From a virus, in the IMG/VR virus record IMGVR_UViG_3300025759_000075, positions 1 through 64,000 of that record: a DNA stretch of 64,000 nt; one strand, written 5' to 3'. A program made the position numbers and the translations under genes. Under the pieces are notes generated by a model. The model searched no databases and was not told where the DNA came from. It saw only the letters and a list, made by a program, of their open reading frames with translations. Below are positions 47,074 through 56,463 of the stretch, piece after piece. How positions within the stretch are numbered: the first letter of the stretch is position 1; each line of letters begins with the position of its first letter.

Positions 47074-47102
47074 CCGCCGCACTACCCCTAACCACTCCCC
47101 AC

Positions 47103-47131
47103 TTGCCCAGACAGACAATAAAGGCTAGATA
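47103..47131 (+). promoter_or_regulatory. Candidate late promoter (copy B)
   Basis: TTGCCC-17-TAGATA, matching 6056-6084 in box sequences and spacing. Flanking genes are different, so the conservation points to function. Confidence 0.5.
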
Positions 47132-47137
47132 GAAACC

Positions 47138-47212
47138 ATGAACATCGAACGCGCAATCGGTCTGGTGATACTTGTCCTGCTGGTGATCTTCCTGGCGCGG
47201 CTGGTTGTATGA
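47138..47212 (+). CDS. Tiny membrane peptide, 24 residues (copy B only)
   Basis: MNIERAIGLVILVLLVIFLA then RLVV: a single hydrophobic helix just behind the late promoter. Copy A has no counterpart. It may be a regulator or chance frame, since the ribosome site is weak. Confidence 0.4.
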   Translation: MNIERAIGLVILVLLVIFLARLVV

Positions 47213-47239
47213 CTTTGAATTTTTTCAATGGAAATCAAG

Positions 47240-47545
47240 ATGGCGCACGGGGGTAAGCGGCCCGGTGCCGGTAGGCCTAAAGGGGCTAAGGACAAGCTGA
47301 CACGCGAAGCGGGTGCCAGTCTTGCTGAGATAGCACGCGAGCACACTGAGTCTGCCATTGAGACACTTGTGCAGATTGCGGTATCTGGAGAGAGTGAAGC
47401 AGCTAGAGTAAGTGCGGCCAACGCGCTGCTTGATCGTGGCTATGGCAGGGCTCCGCAGTCAATCGAACACACAGGCGAGGTCACATTCAGCAAAGCCACT
47501 GAACTGTCAGACGACGATCTAGCCAAGCTGGCAACAGGTCAGTGA
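47240..47545 (+). CDS. terS: Terminase small subunit (copy B)
   Basis: 101 residues, about three differences from 6144. ATG 47240 is chosen by homology over an in-frame ATG 12 bases upstream. It overlaps terL (GTGA). Confidence 0.8.
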   Translation: MAHGGKRPGAGRPKGAKDKLTREAGASLAEIAREHTESAIETLVQIAVSGESEAARVSAANALLDRGYGRAPQSIEHTGEVTFSKATELSDDDLAKLATGQ

Positions 47546-49095
47546 CCACGATCACGCCGCAGGAGGCCGCAACAGAACTCCTGCGCAGACGACGCGCCAG
47601 AACCAACCTTGTCGATTACGCCCGCTACATCGACGTTCCCGGCGCGCCAGTTACAGAAGACGATCCCGACTGCGAGACGTTCAAGCCCGTCGAGACTGTT
47701 CTAGCCGAGCATCACGAAATTATCCTCAACGCCACGCAGCGCTGCATAGAGCGTCATCGCGGGCGCACGATGCTGTTCCTGCCCCCTGGTAGCGCCAAGT
47801 CGACGTATGCCACTGTTGTGTCGTCCACATGGGCTTTAGGTAGGCAGCCCGGGTACAAGGTTATCAATGTCAGTTATGCCAGCGATATAGCAAAGAAGTT
47901 TGGCCGCCGAATGAGGGCGATAACCAAGCAGAAGAAGTTCGAGAACCTTTTTGCCACTAGCCTTTCAAAAGAAAGTAGCGCTGCTGACGAATGGGCCTTG
48001 TTGAATGAATCTGAATTCATGGCTGGCGGTATTCTGTCTGGCATAACCGGGAACCGTGCAGATTTCGTATGTATTGACGACCCCATTCGCGGGCGACGTG
48101 ACGCGGATTCGGAAACAATTCGGAAGAACACCCGAGATGCATACGATGAGGATGTTCTAACCCGCTTGAAGCCTGGGGGTAGCGTAATGATAACGCAAAC
48201 CAGATGGCACATGGATGACCTTGCTGGTTCAATATTACCTGATGATTGGAAGGGTGAAAGCGGCATGATTGAATGCCGTGATGGCGAGACGTGGGAAGTT
48301 ATCTGCATTCCTGCCAAGGCTGAGCGGCACGATGACATGCTTGGCCGATTGCCCGGGGAATACATCTGGCCAGAATGGTTCGGCCCTGAGCATTGGGCAC
48401 CTTTCGAGCGCATGCCAAGGACGTGGAATGCCCTCTACCAGCAACGCCCTGCCCCAGACACAGGCGATTACTTCAAGCGTGAATGGATCATCGAGACGGA
48501 CAACGCGCCTCCGCGCGAAACCATGCAGATATTCGGCGCGTCCGATTATGCCGTGACCGCTGACGGCGGCGACTACACCGTTCATGTCGTGATGGGCATC
48601 GATCACACTGGCCGCTTGTGGCTGCTGGACCTATGGCGGCAACAGGCATCGTCCGATGTATGGGTGGATAGCCTGTGTTCGCTGGTAAAGCAATGGCGAC
48701 CGATAGGCTGGGCTGAGGAAACGGGTCAGATCAAGTCCGGCGTCGGCCCGTTCCTGGTCAAGCGCATGCTTGAAACGGAAGCTTACGTGGCGCGCGAGCA
48801 ATTCCCGACGCGAGGGGATAAGGCGGTGCGCGCACAGTCTATCCGTGGCCGCATGGCAATGCAGGGGCTGCATGTGCCAAGAGGTGCGCCATGGCTACCT
48901 GCGCTGATCAGTGAAATGATGTCTTTCCCGGTCGGTTCGCATGACGATCAGGTCGATGCGCTTGGATTGGCGGGCCAGCTCATTGCAAAAATGGATTTTG
49001 GTGCTACACCTGAAGACGCTAAACCGAAACCGGGAGCGCCGCCGCGTGTTGTTGCGGATGGTGTCATTGCTCCACCACTTAGGGCGCGTAGATGA
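47542..49095 (+). CDS. terL: Terminase large subunit (copy B)
   Basis: 517 residues. Same Walker A (PPGSAKST), Walker B and nuclease motifs as 6446, with one extra residue near the N-terminus. Nucleotide divergence is mostly at third positions, so the proteins are under purifying selection. Confidence 0.95.
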   Translation: MTTITPQEAATELLRRRRARTNLVDYARYIDVPGAPVTEDDPDCETFKPVETVLAEHHEIILNATQRCIERHRGRTMLFLPPGSAKSTYATVVSSTWALGRQPGYKVINVSYASDIAKKFGRRMRAITKQKKFENLFATSLSKESSAADEWALLNESEFMAGGILSGITGNRADFVCIDDPIRGRRDADSETIRKNTRDAYDEDVLTRLKPGGSVMITQTRWHMDDLAGSILPDDWKGESGMIECRDGETWEVICIPAKAERHDDMLGRLPGEYIWPEWFGPEHWAPFERMPRTWNALYQQRPAPDTGDYFKREWIIETDNAPPRETMQIFGASDYAVTADGGDYTVHVVMGIDHTGRLWLLDLWRQQASSDVWVDSLCSLVKQWRPIGWAEETGQIKSGVGPFLVKRMLETEAYVAREQFPTRGDKAVRAQSIRGRMAMQGLHVPRGAPWLPALISEMMSFPVGSHDDQVDALGLAGQLIAKMDFGATPEDAKPKPGAPPRVVADGVIAPPLRARR

Positions 49096-51392
49096 ACGAA
49101 TCCCGCAACTTTACCGGAACGACCGAAGAAGCGCGCGAGAAAGCATCTGCGCCAATCCTTCAGGCGCTCAAGCGTTCACAGGATGCGTTTCGGGAGTGGG
49201 ACGCCACCTGCCACGGTATCGATGACCTCTATTCGCGCCACGGCTCAAGCTACGAGCGCCTGCTTGATATGGCCGCTTATGGCGACGGCGAGATGGATCT
49301 GTTCTGGTCCTCGTCCGAAGTTCTCAAGCCTGCTGTTTATGCCCGCCCGCCTGTCCCGGCCATTGCGCCGATCTTCAAGGATGGTGGCCCGGTAAAGTCC
49401 ACTACTGCCGAATTGCTGGAGCGTGCGGCTGTATCGACGTTCAAGCAGACCGGCATCGATGATGTCATGCAGTCGGTGCGTGATGATCTGTTGTTCTCTG
49501 GGCGCGGCGTCATGTGGCTGCGTTACGAAAGCGAAGGCGGCAAGAAGGTCTGTGTCGAACACCTGGACCGTGATGACTTCCTGCATGATGTGGCACGCAA
49601 GTGGTCTGGTGTTGGCTGGGCTGCTGGCGGCTTCTGGATGTCCGAAGACGAGATCAAGGAGCGGTTCAAAGGCATTACGCAGGAGCAGATCGATCAGATC
49701 GAGTTCATGGAATGCCGCGACGAAGCGAACCGGCAAGAAAAGGGTATGTCCCCCAAGGCGCGCGTGTGGGAAGTCTGGCACCGCGCGAACAACCGCGTCT
49801 ATTGGGTAACGGAAGGGCTGGACGTTTATCTTGACGACAGCGAACCGCACCTGAAGCTTGAGGGCTTCTTTCCTTGCCCGCGTCCGGCTTATGGCACCTT
49901 GCAGCGTCGTTCGCTTATTCCTGTGCCTGACTTCGAACGCTACGGCGGCATGTTCGCCAAGATCAACACGCTGACGGCCCGCATTTACCTGTTGCTCGAT
50001 CAGGTGAAGATGAAGGGTATTATCCCTGGCGGTGGGGATATAGCATCGGCCATTGAATCGCTGATGAAGTCCGAGGACGACAGCATCCTCATTGCGGTTC
50101 CCGGCGCTGCACTGATGGAAGGCGCGGCTGCGGTTGTGTGGATGCCATTGCAGGAACTTGCAGCGGCTATCACCGCGCTGATCGATGCTCGCCGTCAGCT
50201 TATCGAAGACTTCTATCAGCTTTCCGGCATATCCGACATCATGCGCGGTGCTACCGAGGCAGAGGAAACCCTTGGCGCGCAGCAGTTGAAGGCGCAGTTC
50301 GGTTCGGTGCGTGTTCGCCAGAAGATCGACGAGATGCAGCGGATCGCGGCAGAGGCGGTTAAGATTGCCTCCGAGATACTGGCTGAGAAATTCGACGGCA
50401 AGACGTTGCTGGAGATGTCGCAGATGGATTTGCCGACGCGGGCTGACATCAAGAAGCGCATCAAGGAAATCGAAGACGCGGCTGAGAAAGAACTCAAGGC
50501 GCTTGAAAAGAACGTCATGCAGGCCGGGGGCAATATGGACCCTGAACAAGCGCAGCAGATGTTCCAGCAACAACAGCAGGCCATAGTCGGCAAATATGGT
50601 CCGATGCTGGAGGAAGCTGAAAACCTCGTTCCGATCGACGACGTGGTTGACCTGTTGCGGGATGATCGTGCGCGTTCGTTTGCTTTCGAGATTGAAACCG
50701 ACAGCACAATCATGGTCGACGAGATTGCGGAAAAGAGCGCCCGCAATGAGTTCATGGGTGTATTCAACAACGCCACGCAGGGCCTTATGGGTCTGGCCGG
50801 TATGGGTGAACCGGGGGCAAAGCTTGCCGGTGAACTGATGAAGTTCGTTCTGGCTCCCTATCGTGTCGGCAGACAGCTTGACGGGGCGATTGATGACTTT
50901 GTGAAGCAGGCCCCTGCTATGCTGGCCTCTCAGCAAGGTGAGGGTGACGAGCAAGGTGTTGCGGCACTGGCTGAGGCTGAGATGGAAAAGGCCAAGGCCC
51001 AGATGGCCAAGGTCGAAGCCGATAGCGCGCTCAAACAGGCTGAAAACCAGCGCAAGTTTGCCGAATTGCAGGTTAAGGCGCAGAAGGATCAATCCGACGC
51101 ACAAGCAAAGATGGCCAAGCTGGAGCAGGATGCCAACGCCAACGCAATCAAGGCGCAGGAAGCTTTGGCCAAGGTGGATCTACTGCGCGCCCAGACCATG
51201 AAGGCGATGGCCGAAGCAGGTATAGCCATAGACACGGCGCAATTGGACGAGTTCAAGTCCCTTGCAGACATCGACATCAAGCAAAGCCAGGAGCAGCGCG
51301 CTATCGTGAACGATCAGCGCCAAGCAGAGCGTGCCGACCGGCAGGAAGCGCGCGAAGTGATGCAGCCTGCCGAACGGGAGTTCCCGCAATGA
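49092..51392 (+). CDS. Portal protein (copy B)
   Basis: 766 residues, collinear with 8006. Most differences lie near the N-terminus (YERLLDMAAYGDGEMD) and in the Gln-rich coiled coil. The ATG overlaps the terL stop. Confidence 0.85.
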   Translation: MNESRNFTGTTEEAREKASAPILQALKRSQDAFREWDATCHGIDDLYSRHGSSYERLLDMAAYGDGEMDLFWSSSEVLKPAVYARPPVPAIAPIFKDGGPVKSTTAELLERAAVSTFKQTGIDDVMQSVRDDLLFSGRGVMWLRYESEGGKKVCVEHLDRDDFLHDVARKWSGVGWAAGGFWMSEDEIKERFKGITQEQIDQIEFMECRDEANRQEKGMSPKARVWEVWHRANNRVYWVTEGLDVYLDDSEPHLKLEGFFPCPRPAYGTLQRRSLIPVPDFERYGGMFAKINTLTARIYLLLDQVKMKGIIPGGGDIASAIESLMKSEDDSILIAVPGAALMEGAAAVVWMPLQELAAAITALIDARRQLIEDFYQLSGISDIMRGATEAEETLGAQQLKAQFGSVRVRQKIDEMQRIAAEAVKIASEILAEKFDGKTLLEMSQMDLPTRADIKKRIKEIEDAAEKELKALEKNVMQAGGNMDPEQAQQMFQQQQQAIVGKYGPMLEEAENLVPIDDVVDLLRDDRARSFAFEIETDSTIMVDEIAEKSARNEFMGVFNNATQGLMGLAGMGEPGAKLAGELMKFVLAPYRVGRQLDGAIDDFVKQAPAMLASQQGEGDEQGVAALAEAEMEKAKAQMAKVEADSALKQAENQRKFAELQVKAQKDQSDAQAKMAKLEQDANANAIKAQEALAKVDLLRAQTMKAMAEAGIAIDTAQLDEFKSLADIDIKQSQEQRAIVNDQRQAERADRQEAREVMQPAEREFPQ

Positions 51393-51568
51393 GCGGCTTC
51401 CCTGTAACCATAGTCGACAGCGGTGGTTATCCAGTCACCCATGTTCCTGCTGACACAACGCCTGTCGCGGCTGCGCCCGCTAACGTGGTTGATGAAGGCG
51501 GCTATCCGATCACGATTGTTGAAAGCGGCGGCCTACCGCTGACCCTTATTGGCTACACACCGGAGTAA
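51389..51568 (+). CDS. Small VESGGYP-repeat protein (copy B)
   Basis: 59 residues: VTIVDSGGYPVTHV, VVDEGGYPITIV, ESGGLPLTLI. Compared with 10318 it has an extra Ala/Pro-rich spacer. ATGA overlap with the portal. Confidence 0.65.
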   Translation: MSGFPVTIVDSGGYPVTHVPADTTPVAAAPANVVDEGGYPITIVESGGLPLTLIGYTPE

Positions 51569-51573
51569 ATGAA

Positions 51574-51828
51574 ATGGCAGATGCAAACAGATTGATTGGC
51601 TTGGGCGTCCCCGAACCAACCGCCGTGGAAATGGCCGCGCAGATCGAAGCGCAGGAAGGCAATGCCGACCGTTTGAAGGAATTGGGCGTTGTGCCTGAAC
51701 TGGCAACAGAACTGGCCGGTCAGATTGACGCTGAGGGCACTACCAACGCGCCGAAGCTGGTCGACTACAGCATGATACCCGACATTGCGGTGGAGGTCGT
51801 GGCGCAGATCGAGGCGGATAGGGCTTAG
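51574..51828 (+). CDS. Small triple-repeat protein (copy B)
   Basis: 84 residues with the same three LG..AxEMAAQIEA-type repeats as 10486. The 34-residue gene that follows in copy A is missing here. Confidence 0.65.
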   Translation: MADANRLIGLGVPEPTAVEMAAQIEAQEGNADRLKELGVVPELATELAGQIDAEGTTNAPKLVDYSMIPDIAVEVVAQIEADRA

Positions 51829-51861
51829 CAAGCTTGTGACGGGGAAACGAAAGGAACTGAC

Positions 51862-52017
51862 ATGACTACGAAGAAAGAGCAGGAAAAGATCGACAAGGAC
51901 GACAACGGCCTGTCGGATCGTCTGAAGACCATGGACCCGCGCTTCGATGAGAAGGGCAAGGATGTCGAAACCGAGAAGAAAGAGGGCCAGACCTCGACTG
52001 CGAGCAAGTCGAAGTAA
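51862..52017 (+). CDS. Small charged conserved protein (copy B)
   Basis: 51 residues, close to 10876 (MDPRFDEKGKDVETEKKEG). Its TAA overlaps the ATG of the zinc-ribbon gene (TAATG), whereas copy A has a gap there. Confidence 0.65.
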   Translation: MTTKKEQEKIDKDDNGLSDRLKTMDPRFDEKGKDVETEKKEGQTSTASKSK

Positions 52018-52400
52018 TGCCTCTTTACGATTTCCGATGCGAGAATGAACACCGCTTTGAGCGGTTCGTCTCGCTTGCGTCCTTCGGGGATCGTCAGACA
52101 TGCGAGTGCGGGGCTGGCGCCAAACGACTTATCAGCGCGCCTAGAGTGATTTCGGACAGCATGGAGCCGACACTTGGGCCTGATGGGAAGATGCATACCA
52201 GTCTCGCCTCGTATCGTCATTCCTGCACTGCCGAGGGCAACCCGCAGGGCGAAACATATCTAGAGCTTGGGCGGGAAGAATTGCCTGAGTTCAAAGCGCC
52301 GGAGTTCGACCGACGCAAGAGGCGTGAGGACATCCGCGCCGGGATCCAGGATGTCAAAGAGGGCCGCGTTCCGCCCGTTGTTGTAGGGGATCTACCATGA
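52017..52400 (+). CDS. FmdB-like zinc-ribbon protein (copy B)
   Basis: 127 residues starting MPLYDFRCENEHRFERF with CECGAGAKRL. This ATG-started copy defines the true N-terminus of the copy A gene at 11035, where the equivalent codon is ATT. Confidence 0.75.
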   Translation: MPLYDFRCENEHRFERFVSLASFGDRQTCECGAGAKRLISAPRVISDSMEPTLGPDGKMHTSLASYRHSCTAEGNPQGETYLELGREELPEFKAPEFDRRKRREDIRAGIQDVKEGRVPPVVVGDLP

Positions 52401-53593
52401 CTGAATTAGCCGAAGCAGAAAGCAACTCGACAGTCCTTGAGGAAAACGTGCCTGCGGGCGTGTCCGGTGGCGGTGAGCCTAAACTGGAGCCTGAAGAACC
52501 GACATCGTTGCGCGACACGCTTGCCGACGAACTCAAGAAGGATGCCGAAAGCCAGAAGGAGCCTGCCAAGGATGACGCCTACGCCGCCAAGGGAGCCGAT
52601 GGGGACGAAGATGGCGAGGCCGAAGGAAAGGCGGACAAGGCCGATAAAGACGACGCCAAACCCAAGGAAAAGGCAGAGGGCGACGTAAAGCCTGCCAAGG
52701 AGCGGGCTGAAGACGGCAAGTTCAAGGCGAAAGAAGCGAAAGAGGCAAAAGACGCCAAGGAAGCGGAAGGCGAAAAGCCGGGGCATTACCAGGCACCTGA
52801 GAAATTCCTGCCCGATGCGCGGGAAAAGTGGCTCAATGTGCCCAAGCCGGTGCAGCGCGACATCGACAACATGGCGCGCGAGCACGAAGCCGAGGTGACG
52901 CAGCTTCGTGAAGCAACGCAGCGGTATGAAAGCATCCGTCAATTCGATGAGTTGGCGCAAAGCAATGGCCGCGACCTGACAGAAAGCCTGACGAAGCTCA
53001 ACGAGATCGAGAACGTCATGCAGCAGAATCCCTATGCGGGTCTGAACATGATTCTGCAGGAAATCGGGCCGCGCAAGCCGGATGGCTCGCCTGTGTCGCT
53101 TTACGAAGTGGCGCAGTTCGTGGCGCAGCAGGGGCCGGACAAGTGGCAGCAGATGGTATCGGTGCAGCCGCAACAGCAGCAGCCGCAGGAAAACCCCGAG
53201 GTTGCGCAGTTGAAGCAGCAGATTGCGCAGATGCAGGTCCAGCAGACCGCGCAGAGCGTGATCGAACCATTCAAGGCAGAGCATCCCCGTTACGATGAAT
53301 TGAAGGGGGATATTGCAATGTTCCTGAAGTCTGGTAGGATACCAGCTAGCTTGAGCGCGGCAGACCGTTTGGAGGCTGCTTATTACATGGCTGAGAGGTT
53401 AAACCCTCCTTCCGATGTGCAGGACGCCCCGACGAAGCCAAGCCCTGACGCAGACCGCCGCGTTGACGACCTCAGCGGCACGAAATCCATCAAGTCCGCG
53501 CCGGGTTCTGCATCTCCTGATATGGCTCCTCAGCGCGGTGGTTCCATCGCCGACATTCTTCGCGAAGAAGCACGAAGATCACGTCGAGCATAA
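52397..53593 (+). CDS. Scaffolding protein (copy B)
   Basis: 398 residues with the same disordered Lys/Glu N-terminus, HYQAPEKFLPDAREKWLNV core, Gln-rich coiled coil and basic C-terminal helix as 11415. The N-terminal low-complexity region differs in length. Confidence 0.75.
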   Translation: MTELAEAESNSTVLEENVPAGVSGGGEPKLEPEEPTSLRDTLADELKKDAESQKEPAKDDAYAAKGADGDEDGEAEGKADKADKDDAKPKEKAEGDVKPAKERAEDGKFKAKEAKEAKDAKEAEGEKPGHYQAPEKFLPDAREKWLNVPKPVQRDIDNMAREHEAEVTQLREATQRYESIRQFDELAQSNGRDLTESLTKLNEIENVMQQNPYAGLNMILQEIGPRKPDGSPVSLYEVAQFVAQQGPDKWQQMVSVQPQQQQPQENPEVAQLKQQIAQMQVQQTAQSVIEPFKAEHPRYDELKGDIAMFLKSGRIPASLSAADRLEAAYYMAERLNPPSDVQDAPTKPSPDADRRVDDLSGTKSIKSAPGSASPDMAPQRGGSIADILREEARRSRRA

Positions 53594-53608
53594 TTGAGGG
53601 GTAGCGCA

Positions 53609-54619
53609 ATGGCTATCGTTTCAGATCGTAACTACGGGCAGATTCTGACTGCCTCCGTTGCTCGTCGTTCGTCCGACGTGCAAAATATCGTTTACAACTC
53701 CACTCCCCTGACAGCGATCCTTAAGGACATGGGGAAGATCAAGCAGAAGCGCGCGGGCGGGCCGGAACTTCGTGTCCCGATCATGTTCGACAAGCTCGAA
53801 GCACAGTGGTTCACTGGCTACGACAAGCTGCAGATCACTCCCAAGGAACTGCTGAACAGCGCGGTCTACAACTGGTCGCGTTGCGTTGGTATGTTCTCGC
53901 TCACCGGCACTGAACTGCTTTACAACAGCGGTGAAGACGAAGTTATCGACCTCATGGAAACCTACATGGATGCTGCTGAGCAGTCCGTGAAGGAAGCCTT
54001 CGAGGAAGGTCTCGTCGGTGATGGTACGGCAGACGGTGGTCGCCAGATGACGGGCCTTGGTTCGGCGGTTCCCATCGTCACCAATACCGGCGTATATGGC
54101 GGAATCGACCGTGCAACGGTTCCTAACTGGCGCACGTCCACCTTCGACATCCCGGCTGGCGATGTTGCGGGCTACACCACTTGGGACAGCACCACGGCAC
54201 GGGCGATCATCGAAAAGATCACCCTGCAGCGTTCGCGCGGTGGCCGTTATCCTGACCTGATCATTGCCGACGCCAATTCGTATGCTGCCATCTCGGCTGC
54301 ATTCGTGGCACACCAGCGTCTCGCATCGGAACGTCTGGCACGCCTTGGCTTCACCGGCATGACGATCATCACCCCGGCAGGCCCGGTCGACGTGATCGCA
54401 GCAGGCGGTATCGGCAATGTCATGCCCGCAGATACGTTCTTCGGCATCGATACGCAGGGTATGGCGATCTACACGTTCCCCGGTCAGGAATTCGTTCCTT
54501 TCCATCCGGGCAACGGCATGCGTCCTATCAATCAGGATGCGGTGGCTCAGGGTGTGGTCTGGACAGGGCAGCTTGTCCTTGAAAACCCGCTCTTCACCTA
54601 TCGCGCCATCACGGCCTAA
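53609..54619 (+). CDS. Major capsid protein (copy B)
   Basis: 336 residues from ATG 53609, chosen because it aligns with the copy A start. Differences cluster in short surface-like stretches (ILKDMGKIKQKRAGG). GAGGGG upstream. Confidence 0.85.
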   Translation: MAIVSDRNYGQILTASVARRSSDVQNIVYNSTPLTAILKDMGKIKQKRAGGPELRVPIMFDKLEAQWFTGYDKLQITPKELLNSAVYNWSRCVGMFSLTGTELLYNSGEDEVIDLMETYMDAAEQSVKEAFEEGLVGDGTADGGRQMTGLGSAVPIVTNTGVYGGIDRATVPNWRTSTFDIPAGDVAGYTTWDSTTARAIIEKITLQRSRGGRYPDLIIADANSYAAISAAFVAHQRLASERLARLGFTGMTIITPAGPVDVIAAGGIGNVMPADTFFGIDTQGMAIYTFPGQEFVPFHPGNGMRPINQDAVAQGVVWTGQLVLENPLFTYRAITA

Positions 54620-54634
54620 AGAGAGGACTGAAAC

Positions 54635-54952
54635 ATGGTTACTTCACCTTTCCGCACCACTGGCCAGCTTGGCCCGGATCTGCACCAGCAGGTTACTCCG
54701 GGCGAAGTCTGGTACGACAATCCCGATCTTGTCAGCCCCGTCGTGGGGACTCGCGAGACCGGCGACGACGGTTTCGACTATGTCTGGGTTCGCGCTTCTG
54801 CGACCATCTCGGCAGCATCGGCACCGGGCACGCAGGTTTCGATCACGGTTCCTGCTTACACGGCAGCGGCTGGCGCAGGCGGGTTTTATGCCCCGATTGC
54901 CGGTGTAACATCCGGCGATTACTTCTGGGCCAAGAAGGGTTCGACCCTTTAA
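54635..54952 (+). CDS. Head decoration/fibre-like protein (copy B)
   Basis: 105 residues, about 97% identical to 13667 (ATISAASAPG for ANVAAASAPG). Followed by a terminator. Confidence 0.6.
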   Translation: MVTSPFRTTGQLGPDLHQQVTPGEVWYDNPDLVSPVVGTRETGDDGFDYVWVRASATISAASAPGTQVSITVPAYTAAAGAGGFYAPIAGVTSGDYFWAKKGSTL

Positions 54953-54958
54953 TTCGGT

Positions 54959-54989
54959 GGGGGGCCTTTGTGCCCCCTTCCTTCCTCTA
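54959..54989 (+). terminator. Rho-independent terminator after capsid genes (copy B)
   Basis: GGGGGC (54960-54965) pairs with GCCCCC (54972-54977), followed by TTCCTTCCTCT. The stem sequence differs from copy A but the position is the same. Confidence 0.65.
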
Positions 54990-55005
54990 GTTGGAGCGTC
55001 CATCC

Positions 55006-55740
55006 ATGACACAGTTAGCAGTTATCGACGAACGGGACCTTTCGGTTACGCCCGTATTCAAAGTTATCCAGGTTGAAGACATCAACGCCTCCGAGCGCGC
55101 GGGCCATCTTGTGATGAAGACGCGCGAAGTCGTAGAGGTGCGCATTGCGGGTTATCGCGATGTGAAGGTTTTCCCCTCTGACGCTGTATGGCGGCGCGAA
55201 GGCAACAGGGCGATCACCTATGCCGAACGCTGGCCTGAACAGTACGCATCCTATCACAATGGCGACGACCAGATGGCAGTGGGCACGCCGCTTGAAATGC
55301 TGCGTCCGTATGGCATTTCGGAATCGATGATTTCGGTCTGCCGCGCGCTGAAGGTGTATTCGATTGAAGCCCTGTATTCTCTTGAGGATCGGGGCCTCAA
55401 GGCGCTCGGCATGAACGGCAATCGGCTAAAGGACGCGGCCCGCCAGTTTATGTCCGAGCGCCAAACCACTGCATCGGCACTGTCCGAGGTTGAAGCCCTT
55501 AAGCAGCGCATTGCCGAGCTTGAGGCATCTGGTTCCAAGGTCGAGGTTCCCAAGGAACTGCCGACTGATGACGATGTGGAGGCTGCGCTGGCTGCATCCG
55601 ATAGCGAGTTTGAGGGTATGAGCGACGACAATATCAAGGAAGAGATCGCGTTGCTTGCAGGTTCCAAGCCGCGCGGGAACCCCTCTCGCGCCACATTAGT
55701 CAACTCCCTGCGCGAATTGCGCGAAGCAAAGGCGGCATAA
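55006..55740 (+). CDS. Conserved structural-cluster protein (copy B)
   Basis: 244 residues, collinear with 14045, including the YSLEDRGLKALGMNGNRLK helix-hairpin-like segment and the LEM/HeH-like end (DDNIKEEIALLAGSKPRG). TTGGAG ribosome site as in copy A. Confidence 0.55.
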   Translation: MTQLAVIDERDLSVTPVFKVIQVEDINASERAGHLVMKTREVVEVRIAGYRDVKVFPSDAVWRREGNRAITYAERWPEQYASYHNGDDQMAVGTPLEMLRPYGISESMISVCRALKVYSIEALYSLEDRGLKALGMNGNRLKDAARQFMSERQTTASALSEVEALKQRIAELEASGSKVEVPKELPTDDDVEAALAASDSEFEGMSDDNIKEEIALLAGSKPRGNPSRATLVNSLRELREAKAA

Positions 55741-56463
55741 ATGACGGTTCTTGCGGCTCTCCAATCGGCGGCTCTGCGGCTTGCAGGTCGGAGGCCGCAG
55801 ACCTTCTTCGATGCGTCTGGCCAGCTTGAGCAGGAACTGTGTGATCTTGTAAACGAGGTTGCACAGGACATCGCGCAATACACCGATTGGCAACAGCTTA
55901 TCCGCCTGCATACGATTGTGGGTGACGGGGCGACTTCGGAATTTCCTCTGCCCGACGATTATGGCAGCTTTCCTATCAAGGGAGACGTGCAGGACTATAC
56001 GACGTGGGCGTGGGGGTATCACCACTACACCGACCTCGATACGTTCCTGTTCGATCAGGCGCGCAACTTCAACGCACTACCGGGCGGCTGGATTATCTAC
56101 GGCGACCTGATGCGGTTCTCGCCTGTTCCGGGTGAGACTGTGCAGGCGCGCTTCCCGTATCTGACAAAGAACATCGTCCGTGCGTTTTCCACAGTTCCGA
56201 AAGAAGAGTTCACGGCAGACGACGATACGTTTCTTCTGCCCGAACGCCTTCTGACGCTTGGACTCGTATGGCGCTGGCGCGAGAATAAAGGTCTTGCTAG
56301 CACTGGCGACCAGGAAGCGTATATCAAGGCTCTCGACGATTACGCAGCAAAGAGTAAGGGGCCGGTTGTGATCAGACGTAACGGCGCAAGGCACTTTCCA
56401 GGAACGCACGCCGCCTTTCCATGGCCCCTCGGTGAGGGTGCCAATTACTGGCCCGCTGGCTGA
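55741..56463 (+). CDS. Head-to-tail adaptor protein (copy B)
   Basis: 240 residues, collinear with 14780 (DLDTFLFDQARNFNALPGGW). One-base overlap with the nozzle gene. Confidence 0.7.
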   Translation: MTVLAALQSAALRLAGRRPQTFFDASGQLEQELCDLVNEVAQDIAQYTDWQQLIRLHTIVGDGATSEFPLPDDYGSFPIKGDVQDYTTWAWGYHHYTDLDTFLFDQARNFNALPGGWIIYGDLMRFSPVPGETVQARFPYLTKNIVRAFSTVPKEEFTADDDTFLLPERLLTLGLVWRWRENKGLASTGDQEAYIKALDDYAAKSKGPVVIRRNGARHFPGTHAAFPWPLGEGANYWPAG